A DNA stretch of 24,531 nt from a virus. The translations under genes and the position numbers were made by a program. Shown piece by piece: positions 1 through 5,470 of this stretch. The stretch spans positions 1 to 24,531 of IMG/VR virus record IMGVR_UViG_3300021962_009186; one strand, 5' to 3'. Position 1 is the stretch's first letter; each line of letters opens with the position of its first letter. Below the pieces are notes generated by a model. It worked only from the letters and a program-made list of their open reading frames with translations, did not search any database and was not told the origin of the DNA.

Positions 1-57
1 GTAGTGGGGGGCATGGTGGGGCCATGGTGGGGGGCGTTAGTGTTAGTGTGTACTAAC
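1..57. repeat. G-rich edge with direct repeat and small hairpin
   Basis: CATGGTGGGG occurs twice, at 12-21 and 23-32, within a stretch holding three G-runs of six, four and six bases (6-11, 18-21, 29-34). This could form a G-quadruplex-like structure on the plus strand if a GG pair completes the fourth tract. Just downstream GTTAGT (42-47) and ACTAAC (52-57) form a 6-bp stem with a 4-nt loop. The composition is unlike the rest of the window. Both strands are open across it: plus-strand frame 1 runs from the edge to a TAA at 103-105, and a minus-strand frame starts at an ATG at 95 and runs off the edge. It may therefore be the end of a gene whose remainder lies outside, and I cannot say which strand. 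Confidence 0.45.
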
Positions 58-95
58 GTATTATACTGTGGTATGGGGTACAGAATCACCACCAT
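1..95 (-). CDS. possible partial ORF running off the window edge
   Basis: A minus-strand ATG at 95-93 opens a frame that begins MVVILYPIPQYNTLV and stays open to the edge (about 31 residues visible), ending in a His/Pro/Gly-rich stretch from the repeat region. The neighbouring genes to the right are on the minus strand, which favours this strand, but no convincing ribosome binding site precedes it. The plus strand is also open from the edge to a TAA at 103. No function can be assigned and it may not be a gene. Confidence 0.2.
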   Translation of the reverse strand, partial: MVVILYPIPQYNTLVHTNTNAPHHGPTMPPT

Positions 96-164
96 GAATC
101 TGTAAGTACTTCACCCTAAAAAATTTGCACCGTATTTTTTTACCCTTGCGGACCCATTTCGGGC

Positions 165-455
165 TTAACTGTTTTCGTAGCGTAGTCTCGGAAGATCTTC
201 TATTTTAGGCACGAATCCCCGCTTATACCATTCGGGCAAGTTATAGGTTCTCCACCAGTGCATGAACCGTTCTCTATTGTTGTTGAACAGTCTAGCCTGT
301 AGTTCTTCAGTTACAGCTAGGCAACTGTTCATATCCTGTCCACCCATTTCGCCTTTCATGTAGGCTGTGTCGCAGTCCCAATAGTATTGTTCTAGCTGCT
401 GTGTAGTAAGTGTGTCTACTGTTAGGGCTGCTACTAAAACGATTCCCAGTAGCAT
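165..455 (-). CDS. small probable exported protein, unknown function
   Basis: A 96-residue protein. Residues 1-13 (MLLGIVLVAALTV) are a short hydrophobic segment like a signal peptide or membrane anchor, with no charged n-region. The rest is polar, with two cysteines (C28, C45) that could form a disulfide, and several Trp and Tyr. The start is well supported: an AAGGAG ribosome binding site lies about 9 nt before the ATG, and a late-promoter-like GTTAAATA (minus strand, 473-480) sits 17 nt before it. I recognise no family. The promoter suggests late expression, so a small envelope-acting or virion-associated role is possible, but that is inference only. Confidence 0.7.
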   Translation of the reverse strand: MLLGIVLVAALTVDTLTTQQLEQYYWDCDTAYMKGEMGGQDMNSCLAVTEELQARLFNNNRERFMHWWRTYNLPEWYKRGFVPKIEDLPRLRYENS

Positions 456-472
456 AGTAGTCTCCTTGTCTA

Positions 473-480
473 TTATTTAA
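473..480 (-). promoter_or_regulatory. late-promoter-like element for the 165-455 gene
   Basis: On the minus strand this reads GTTAAATA, close to the T4-type late promoter TATAAATA. An AAGGAG ribosome binding site and the ATG at 455 follow within 17 nt, so transcription starting about 6 nt downstream would give a short leader containing the ribosome binding site. Confidence 0.45.
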
Positions 481-488
481 CAGCCTAG

Positions 489-719
489 CTAGTCTTGTTC
501 CAGTCTATATCTAGGTGTTTCCCACTGCCACGTTAACACGAATATAGTGTAACCTTCGGGTCGTAGCAGTTCTACGTGTGCTTTATAGTAGTAGAGTGTT
601 TTGGTATAAGGGCACTGATAGCGTGAGCTCCACTCTTGAAGTTCACGATCCAGCACAGTATTGAAATAGTGTGCTGCCTGTCCACCCGCTCCTGTGGGCA
701 ATTTAAACTCTATGTGCAT
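489..719 (-). CDS. conserved small phage protein (GAGG motif), unknown function
   Basis: A 76-residue protein beginning MHIEFKLPTGAGGQAAHYF. I recall similar short proteins from marine T4-like phages that start with M-x-IEF-x-LP-x-GAGG, which is why I choose the ATG at 719. An in-frame ATG at 752 would add 11 residues but would overlap the start codon of the divergent gene at 751 and lacks a ribosome binding site. The protein is rich in aromatics (YYY, WQW) and looks globular and cytoplasmic. A late-promoter-like TTTAAATA lies 5 nt before the chosen ATG, predicting a nearly leaderless late mRNA. The function is unknown. Confidence 0.65.
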   Translation of the reverse strand: MHIEFKLPTGAGGQAAHYFNTVLDRELQEWSSRYQCPYTKTLYYYKAHVELLRPEGYTIFVLTWQWETPRYRLEQD

Positions 720-724
720 GCTAT

Positions 725-732
725 TATTTAAA
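725..732 (-). promoter_or_regulatory. late-promoter-like TTTAAATA
   Basis: The minus strand reads TTTAAATA, then ATAGC, then the ATG at 719. If transcription starts 5-7 nt after the element as in T4, the mRNA would begin at or next to the start codon. The motif lies in an A/T-rich run, so chance is possible. Confidence 0.35.
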
Positions 733-737
733 AAATC

Positions 738-745
738 TGTAAATA
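738..745 (+). promoter_or_regulatory. late-promoter-like TGTAAATA
   Basis: The plus strand reads TGTAAATA, then ATTGC, then the ATG at 751. It is back-to-back with the minus-strand element at 725-732, making a compact divergent pair. The spacing again predicts an mRNA starting at the ATG. Confidence 0.35.
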
Positions 746-750
746 ATTGC

Positions 751-1182
751 ATGACTACACGTGCACAGTTCTTTAAGCTCTTAGTCGATCACAGTTCAGA
801 AACGGGTTTTGAATGTCCAGAGCCCTTGTACTACTATCTTTCAGAGCTATTAGACAGCCGCTTAACTCGTGTAGATCTAATCCCAGATCCTTCATTTGCT
901 GAACGTTATCTACAGCTCTACACAGAGCTTAATGCCAGTCTAATCAAAGACTATGCTGATTCAGCACTGTTTTTCTGTAGTCTACTACCTGAGTATGGAC
1001 AGCGTAGAGGGCTGAGCATGGACTATTATGCTACTCTAGGAATCAGCAGCTATTACACACTAGCTGATCTAGTTGAAGATCCTAGATTCACACAGCTGGG
1101 CAATTGGTTCTATTCGTTACAGAAGTTCTTGAACTCTGCTATAAAGCCAGAGCAAAAACTCCAGTTATTCCCAATATTATAA
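751..1182 (+). CDS. conserved phage hypothetical protein
   Basis: A 143-residue protein starting MTTRAQFFKLLVDHSSETGF. An upstream in-frame ATG at 694 exists, but it would run through the divergent promoter region and the other gene's start, so 751 is preferred. The protein appears mostly helical and acidic, with many Leu and Tyr (EPLYYYLSELLD, FYSLQKFLNSA) and no transmembrane segment. I cannot assign a domain. It is the only clear plus-strand gene in the first 7.9 kb, divergent from 489-719, and is preceded by a late-promoter-like element, so late expression is likely. Confidence 0.65.
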   Translation: MTTRAQFFKLLVDHSSETGFECPEPLYYYLSELLDSRLTRVDLIPDPSFAERYLQLYTELNASLIKDYADSALFFCSLLPEYGQRRGLSMDYYATLGISSYYTLADLVEDPRFTQLGNWFYSLQKFLNSAIKPEQKLQLFPIL

Positions 1183-1252
1183 GGGTAGGTTTTGTCAGTT
1201 GATACAGTGTCCATAGTGTCACTGTTACTGCTAGTATTAGACTGTTTCGCAT
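1139..1252 (-). CDS. possible 37-aa membrane peptide
   Basis: A minus-strand ATG at 1252 opens 37 codons beginning MRNSLILAVTVTLW and ending ITGVFALAL, with two hydrophobic stretches split by a short polar turn. It overlaps the 3' end of the plus-strand gene by 44 nt. No ribosome binding site or convincing promoter is seen, although GATAAT lies 7 nt before the ATG. Hydrophobic short ORFs can arise by chance opposite coding DNA, so this is only a candidate. Confidence 0.25.
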   Translation of the reverse strand: MRNSLILAVTVTLWTLYQLTKPTLIILGITGVFALAL

Positions 1253-1385
1253 ACTAGTAATTATCACTCGAGCAAGGTAGGGCACAGTGAGCGACCTAGT
1301 CTGCGAGCATGAATAATATGCGTAGATTAAGCCAAGGAAAAAATGCTTGCACTTCTATCGCTACCGCTGCTGCTTCGCAGCTCAG
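1183..1385. other. spacer between convergent genes
   Basis: About 200 nt between the plus-strand gene ending at 1182 and the terminator of the minus-strand gene at 1407. I see no tRNA cloverleaf. It holds part of the possible membrane peptide (1139-1252), a short plus-strand frame at 1309-1410, and a small hairpin (1369-1381: GCTGC, loop TTC, GCAGC). Confidence 0.5.
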
Positions 1386-1406
1386 AAAAATCGCGGAGGC
1401 TCCGCC
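1386..1406 (-). terminator. rho-independent terminator after the SGNH gene
   Basis: Directly after the TAA at 1407-1409, the minus strand reads GGCGGAGCCTCCGCG then ATTTTT. GCGGA and TCCGC pair around a 3-nt loop and are followed by a five-T run. It closes the minus-strand transcription unit. A second small hairpin (1369-1381) follows and may back it up. Confidence 0.65.
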
Positions 1407-2246
1407 TTAATCAAAATAGCGGGCCTTGATGACCTCAGCGAAATTCCTGTGATGTGTCTCACTGGGATGCATGTCGTTTTCTGCGGGTGGAATACTGGGA
1501 TCTAGTATGGTGTAGGCTGAGTCATAGTCTACATCTAGGGTATACCAAGTCTCGGGATCGGGTATGGTGTAGGGATCACGCAGGCTGGGTTCTAGATCAG
1601 ATCTAGCGAATTCCAACTGACGCAGCACTGGCTGTGTTTCCACTGATAGGTGTATGACCCTGGCACCTGTGTTTTCTAACAGACCCGAGACAGTCTGCTG
1701 CAGCACTAGATTGTTGTAGTATCTATTATAGACACCTCGGGGATCCAACTGATTCTTGGCCGTGGCTTCTACGTAGTCCTGTATGAGTTGATCTTCGTCG
1801 GGGCTGCTGGCCGTGCTTTTGCTGACTCCAAACAGTTTGTTAAATCCCAGCATCACTGTACGCCAACCCCAGTCGGGATGTGCGATGTTACAAAAGGGCA
1901 CTGCGGTTCTTGCGGGCCATTGTAGGCTGAGTCTGCTCAAATAGGTCCACATCACTATCACTGTGTCTTCGGGCTTGATGTCTCGAACGTTCACCACACA
2001 CTGCCGTGCTATCTGCTGGAAACAGCTGCCGCGACGAGCATAGTTTACCACGTCTAGGCCCAAAGATCTAGCCAGCACAGCGGGCCAAGCATACTCACTG
2101 GGCTGATATAGGTGTATGTCCGACCAATCTACATCTACATCCGCAAGGCTGGTCATGGGACGGCCTTGGCTGTCCAGCACGGGTTTGACCACATCGGGCA
2201 GGGCAAAGCCCTGGGTTATAGAACAGCCAAAGGTACGCAGCGTCAT
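1407..2246 (-). CDS. SGNH/GDSL-like hydrolase
   Basis: A 279-residue protein with N-terminal FGCSITQGF, matching the SGNH block I nucleophile motif with Ser9 in GCS rather than GDS, and C-terminal ENDMHPS (about 256-261), matching the block V Asp/His region, followed by THHRNFAE. A hydrophobic strand VIVMWTYLSRL (about 95-105) sits where block III is expected. Family members are esterases, lipases or carbohydrate deacetylases. In a phage this could act on host polysaccharide or modify a virion glycan, but the substrate cannot be read from sequence. No signal peptide is visible. The start codon overlaps the previous gene's stop by 4 nt (ATGA), so it is translationally coupled to the 2243-2680 gene and ends at a terminator. 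Confidence 0.7.
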   Translation of the reverse strand: MTLRTFGCSITQGFALPDVVKPVLDSQGRPMTSLADVDVDWSDIHLYQPSEYAWPAVLARSLGLDVVNYARRGSCFQQIARQCVVNVRDIKPEDTVIVMWTYLSRLSLQWPARTAVPFCNIAHPDWGWRTVMLGFNKLFGVSKSTASSPDEDQLIQDYVEATAKNQLDPRGVYNRYYNNLVLQQTVSGLLENTGARVIHLSVETQPVLRQLEFARSDLEPSLRDPYTIPDPETWYTLDVDYDSAYTILDPSIPPAENDMHPSETHHRNFAEVIKARYFD

Positions 2247-2680
2247 CTATAGAGATAGTTCACCGACGTTTCATTTTCACGCCACTTTTCCGCACCGTTT
2301 TTAAGGTGGAAGCGTTCAGCCATTTCTGTCTTGGGACTCAGTGTGACGTAGGTCATGACTTCGGGATGTGTTTTTTTAATTTCGGCCTGTGCTTCTTCTA
2401 TCAGCCTACGGCCCGCACCCGCAGCATATGACCATATGGTATAGAACACCGCAGTATTGGTGTTCACAACTGTGTCTACCAGTTCTTCTACTCGAGTGGG
2501 CACAGATTCTAGGAATTTCACACAGACCACTGCGGTGGGCTCCTGTGAAACATCGTCTTTGAGCACGAAGATAGTGCTGTTTGAATTGATTCTTTGTTCT
2601 AGGGGAATCTCAGGTCTCACAGGGTCGTCCTTGACTAATCTTGTGAGATCGTCCCCTAGGTCTCTGATGATGTGTAGCAT
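2243..2680 (-). CDS. GNAT-like acetyltransferase, probable
   Basis: A 145-residue protein, within the usual size range for GNAT proteins. The central part AVVCVKFLESVP resembles the beta4 strand. YAAGAGRRLIEEAQ (about 85-98) resembles the acetyl-CoA-binding R/Q-x-x-G-x-G/A loop and following helix. TYVTLSPKTEMAERFHLKNGAEKW resembles the closing 'A..fY...GF' region. The acetyl-acceptor is unknown. A perfect late promoter and a strong ribosome binding site (AGGGGG, about 6 nt before the ATG) precede it. It is followed with a 4-nt overlap by the SGNH hydrolase, an acetyltransferase-hydrolase pair in one late unit, which would fit addition and removal of an acyl group. That pairing is inference. 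Confidence 0.55.
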   Translation of the reverse strand: MLHIIRDLGDDLTRLVKDDPVRPEIPLEQRINSNSTIFVLKDDVSQEPTAVVCVKFLESVPTRVEELVDTVVNTNTAVFYTIWSYAAGAGRRLIEEAQAEIKKTHPEVMTYVTLSPKTEMAERFHLKNGAEKWRENETSVNYLYR

Positions 2681-2701
2681 GTTTTCCCCCTGTTATACGG
2701 G

Positions 2702-2709
2702 TATTTATA
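2702..2709 (-). promoter_or_regulatory. consensus T4-type late promoter TATAAATA
   Basis: The minus strand reads TATAAATA, an exact match to the T4-type late promoter read by the gp55-gp33-gp45 system. The ATG at 2680 is 21 nt downstream, leaving room for a short leader with an AGGGGG ribosome binding site. It drives the GNAT-like and SGNH genes as late genes and overlaps no coding sequence. Confidence 0.75.
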
Positions 2710-2720
2710 ATCTGCTACTA

Positions 2721-3419
2721 TTATCTGCGATTTTCTAGGCTCAGCTCTTGATCTTCCAGTTCGCGTATACGATTGGCCAACTGATCTATGACACCTTCAC
2801 GACGTAGTTCTTTGAACACGAGATTTTCTGTGCTCCACTCCCCAGCACGTTCTAGGCCCGCTTTTCGCATCTTGGTGATCTTGTCTTTGACACGTTCTAT
2901 GTCTGCGAGTTCGCCCTGATCTAAGACTCGACGTGCGATCCTGACCAGATCTTGATATTTGGCATCTACGGCATTGTCGTCGAATGTAGGGCGGGTTTTT
3001 TCAGGTTTGATCACCCACTGATCATTGACTAGGCTGTAGACGCCCGTTGAATGATGTGGTTCATCTTCGCCCTGTACATAACACTCTACTTCGTGTCCAC
3101 GGATACGTATGTCATGCTGTTCTGACCAAAGGGTTTTCTTGGCAGAGTAAAGTTCACGTTCTTCGTCTGTGGGAGTGCCGGGTACTATGAGATGCAGGTC
3201 TAGATCACTGTGCTGAGTCCAGGTATAGTTGGCGTTTGAGCCTGTTACAGTAAGATCTTGGATGTCTAGATCTACACCCACGAAATCTCGGAAATGCTTC
3301 GCGATCTGTACTAGATGCTGTTTTACTTCGGGCTCCAGTTCTCCATCACGCCACAGACGGGGATTTAGCTCACGATTTACCGTGGCTGTAACAGATTCAA
3401 ACATTTCTCTCAGCAGCAT
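2721..3419 (-). CDS. nucleotidyltransferase-fold protein
   Basis: A 232-residue protein with the nucleotidyltransferase signature: GS at 60-61 (TGSNANYTW), then S71-D72-L-D74 (HSDLDLHLIV), the helical-turn GS and two metal-binding carboxylates of the Pol beta-like superfamily. E112 in HEVECYV may supply the third carboxylate. The C-terminal third is helical and charged (ARRVLDQGELADIERVKDKITKM, IRELEDQEL). Members transfer NMP to protein, RNA or small molecules; the target here is unknown. The N-terminus MLLREMFES has a possible prohead-protease-like site (M-F-E before S), raising the chance that it is packaged in the head. The gene starts immediately after the stop of the 3420-3764 gene (TAAATG) and ends about 40 nt before the next gene's ATG. 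Confidence 0.7.
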   Translation of the reverse strand: MLLREMFESVTATVNRELNPRLWRDGELEPEVKQHLVQIAKHFRDFVGVDLDIQDLTVTGSNANYTWTQHSDLDLHLIVPGTPTDEERELYSAKKTLWSEQHDIRIRGHEVECYVQGEDEPHHSTGVYSLVNDQWVIKPEKTRPTFDDNAVDAKYQDLVRIARRVLDQGELADIERVKDKITKMRKAGLERAGEWSTENLVFKELRREGVIDQLANRIRELEDQELSLENRR

Positions 3420-3764
3420 TTAGACTCCGTAACGATTCTTTTTGGGTTGGGCCACAGGGCTGATGTTATTGGTGTCCTGTGGTTCATGGCTGGTTCTATC
3501 TGCTACAGGAACACCCCGTTTGCCAGTCTGTCGTTCGGCGCCCTTGATGATATCCTCATCGCCCTGAGAATAGGCCACGACCACGGCATTTCTACTGGTA
3601 GGACCCTGAGCGTGTGTTAGAGTGTGATCAGCCATGGCCAAGCCAAATCTATAGATCTGATAAGGGTCGCTGCTGGGCATTCCGGGATACTGATAGGTGG
3701 CGCTCATGGGCCCACTCTTGGAGTTAGGGAATGCTCTTTCAGTGATGAATTCTTTTGCTCGCAT
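3420..3764 (-). CDS. MRAKEFITE-leader protein, possible head-internal protein
   Basis: A 114-residue protein rich in Ser, Pro, Gln, Asn and Thr with little predicted hydrophobic core. Its N-terminus MRAKEFITE strongly resembles the capsid-targeting sequence of T4 internal proteins (T4 IPIII begins MKTYQEFIAE). I-T-E fits the (I/L)-x-E site cut by the T4 prohead protease gp21. I infer that the protein may be packaged in the capsid and processed. Late expression is consistent: GCTAAATA lies only 4 nt before the ATG. No enzymatic motif is visible. It lies between the 78-aa unknown upstream and the nucleotidyltransferase downstream. Confidence 0.6.
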   Translation of the reverse strand: MRAKEFITERAFPNSKSGPMSATYQYPGMPSSDPYQIYRFGLAMADHTLTHAQGPTSRNAVVVAYSQGDEDIIKGAERQTGKRGVPVADRTSHEPQDTNNISPVAQPKKNRYGV

Positions 3765-3767
3765 CCA

Positions 3768-4004
3768 TTATTTAGCCCATCTCAGGTGATAGTTTAATAA
3801 TGTCTGATCATTGTAGAATTCCGCGATCAAACGGCAGTACATGTCGCGACGCTCTAGCATTAGCTGGCAGTTTTCACGCTGTTGATCCAGCAGCCACCGG
3901 GTCTGTGCCAGTCCTATGGTTTTGTGTACTTTGGGCCAATCTATTTCTATGTTTTCGCCTTCGGAAGGTAGCCAACGATACAATTCTACTGCTTTACTCT
4001 TCAT
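3768..4004 (-). CDS. small unknown protein after gp41
   Basis: A 78-residue protein, mostly helical and charged, with an N-terminal acidic segment (SEGENIEIDWPKVHKTIGLAQTRW) and a Gln/Arg-rich helix (LLDQQRENCQLMLERRDMYCRLIAEFY). It overlaps the 3' end of the helicase gene by 11 nt, so it is probably cotranscribed and coupled with gp41. I recognise no family. A role next to the replisome is possible from position only. Confidence 0.6.
   Translation of the reverse strand: MKSKAVELYRWLPSEGENIEIDWPKVHKTIGLAQTRWLLDQQRENCQLMLERRDMYCRLIAEFYNDQTLLNYHLRWAK
3769..3776 (-). promoter_or_regulatory. late-promoter-like GCTAAATA
   Basis: The minus strand reads GCTAAATA, then ATGG, then the ATG at 3764. 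The element overlaps the last codons and stop of the 3768-4004 gene. The spacing predicts transcription starting at or beside the start codon. Confidence 0.4.
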
Positions 4005-5418
4005 CTTGTGTTAGGTTATTGATAAACTGTTTGAGCTTGGTGCTTTCTACGATGGCTTTGGGTGCGGGTCCTAGGCTAGATCCTCTGCTGGGGTCTATGA
4101 CACCGTCTTCATCTACTACTGTTGAAGTACGGCTCTTGATCTGGCTGATGATCTGGCTGCTACGTGCCTGTGATTCCTGCTCCTGCTGATCTTCGGGTAG
4201 ATCAGTGATCCTTAGCGTTTCTATGTTGTACTCTAGATCTATCTTTTGTCCTACACCCGATGATGAACGAGTCTTCATCAACTGTAGCTGATAGCGTCCA
4301 CGCTCACGCATAGCCCTGGAGGTAAAGATACCAAAAACGTTGTCTGCGGTCTGGATCTTTGAAAGTCCGCCGGATATATGGCTGTGATCGAATTCCACTT
4401 CTTCCACAGCACCGCGATTCAGCTGTGCGGCAGTGACAAACACACACTGTTTTTCCATGGCCAAGTTACGCAACTCTTCTGACACAAACTTGTCTTTGAT
4501 GAATAGATCTGCGGGGCTAATCTTCTTAGAGATAGGCATCAATAGATCCATGTAGTCTACTAGGAGTACATCTACCCTGCGTCCAACTTGTATTTCATAC
4601 TCTTTGAGATAGGCACGTATGTCATTGACAGTCTTGCCTGAGGGCATATACTTGACCTGGAATAGGCCTGCTTTCTTACCCACCAGTTTGACCTTCATTT
4701 CAATGTCATCGATGTTGCGGAAAATCTCTTTAGTGCTGACACCTGTGAGCATGGAATCGATACGCATACTGACCAATGCTTCTGAAAGTTCCAGGGTTAG
4801 ATAGACCACGTTCATGCCGTTCAACGCCCAGTTAACACCAAGGTTGGCTAAGAACAGACTTTTACCCGCACCTGAGCCACCTGCGAAAATGTTCAGTTCT
4901 CCGCGGTTCATTCCGCCGAACAGTCTACGATCCATGCTAGACCAACCTGTACTGACCTGTCCATTCTTGTCTTTGAGCCCCATCAGACGTGCTCTGGGAT
5001 CAGCAAAATAGTCAGTGCCCATATCACGAGCAAGGCCAATCTGTACCGCTTCTTTGATCTTGGCCTCCACTTGACCATAATCATGTTTTTCTAAGAGATC
5101 CGCAGATTCAATAATCGCACGTTCTAGACTCTTGTGTCTAGTGAACTGTTCGAACTCATCCATAAACCAATTTAGATGCCCATCTTTAAGATCACCAGGA
5201 TCTTTGAGTTCGGTACCGCAGGTAGCATTGACCATTTCAAACTCTGGCAATACTGTATACTGTTCTGCGTACTTGTGTAGGAATTCAGCAGCTTCTTGTA
5301 GTTTCCTATCGAACAGAGTGTAGTCAAAGATGCCTTGACAGCGTACAAATGTTTCTGCGTCAGACATCATTATTTCTAGATACAACTTCTGTACGTCATA
5401 ATCGTAATTCTTAGACAT
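3994..5418 (-). CDS. 41: replicative DNA helicase, T4 gp41-like (DnaB family)
   Basis: A 474-residue protein, matching the length of T4 gp41 (about 475). Hexameric 5'-3' helicase that unwinds the fork and partners with primase gp61. The N-terminal helical domain spans about 1-130. The RecA-like core has TGWSSMDRRLFGGMNRGEL (about 157-175), Walker A GGSGAGKS (180-187, K186), the DnaB-type catalytic Glu E210 in YLTLE, Walker B VDVLLVDYMD (282-291, D288), TAAQLNRG and HISGGLSKIQTADNVFGI typical of DnaB proteins. The C-terminus is Gln/Ser-rich and acidic. It has its own sigma70-type promoter inside the end of the carbamoyltransferase gene and lies downstream of the primase in the same orientation. 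Confidence 0.95.
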   Translation of the reverse strand: MSKNYDYDVQKLYLEIMMSDAETFVRCQGIFDYTLFDRKLQEAAEFLHKYAEQYTVLPEFEMVNATCGTELKDPGDLKDGHLNWFMDEFEQFTRHKSLERAIIESADLLEKHDYGQVEAKIKEAVQIGLARDMGTDYFADPRARLMGLKDKNGQVSTGWSSMDRRLFGGMNRGELNIFAGGSGAGKSLFLANLGVNWALNGMNVVYLTLELSEALVSMRIDSMLTGVSTKEIFRNIDDIEMKVKLVGKKAGLFQVKYMPSGKTVNDIRAYLKEYEIQVGRRVDVLLVDYMDLLMPISKKISPADLFIKDKFVSEELRNLAMEKQCVFVTAAQLNRGAVEEVEFDHSHISGGLSKIQTADNVFGIFTSRAMRERGRYQLQLMKTRSSSGVGQKIDLEYNIETLRITDLPEDQQEQESQARSSQIISQIKSRTSTVVDEDGVIDPSRGSSLGPAPKAIVESTKLKQFINNLTQDEE

Positions 5419-5441
5419 GTTTAATCTTCACTTTAATTTAT

Positions 5442-5470
5442 ATTATACACTCTTATAAGTTGGTCAGCAA
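5442..5470 (-). promoter_or_regulatory. sigma70-type early promoter for gp41
   Basis: On the minus strand TTGCTG (5465-5470) and TATAAT (5442-5447) are separated by exactly 17 nt. The -10 element is a perfect consensus and lies 23 nt before the ATG at 5418, giving a leader of about 16 nt. The -35 region lies inside the 3' end of the carbamoyltransferase gene. This looks like an early promoter used by host RNA polymerase. Confidence 0.7.

Noticed and set aside
1183-1385. tRNA gene in the spacer
   Set aside because: No acceptor stem, T-loop or anticodon arm pattern could be assembled on either strand.
1309-1410. Plus-strand 33-codon ORF (MNNMRRLSQGKN...) ending at the terminator
   Set aside because: No ribosome binding site or promoter, overlaps the minus-strand terminator and the hairpin at 1369-1381, and its composition follows those structures.
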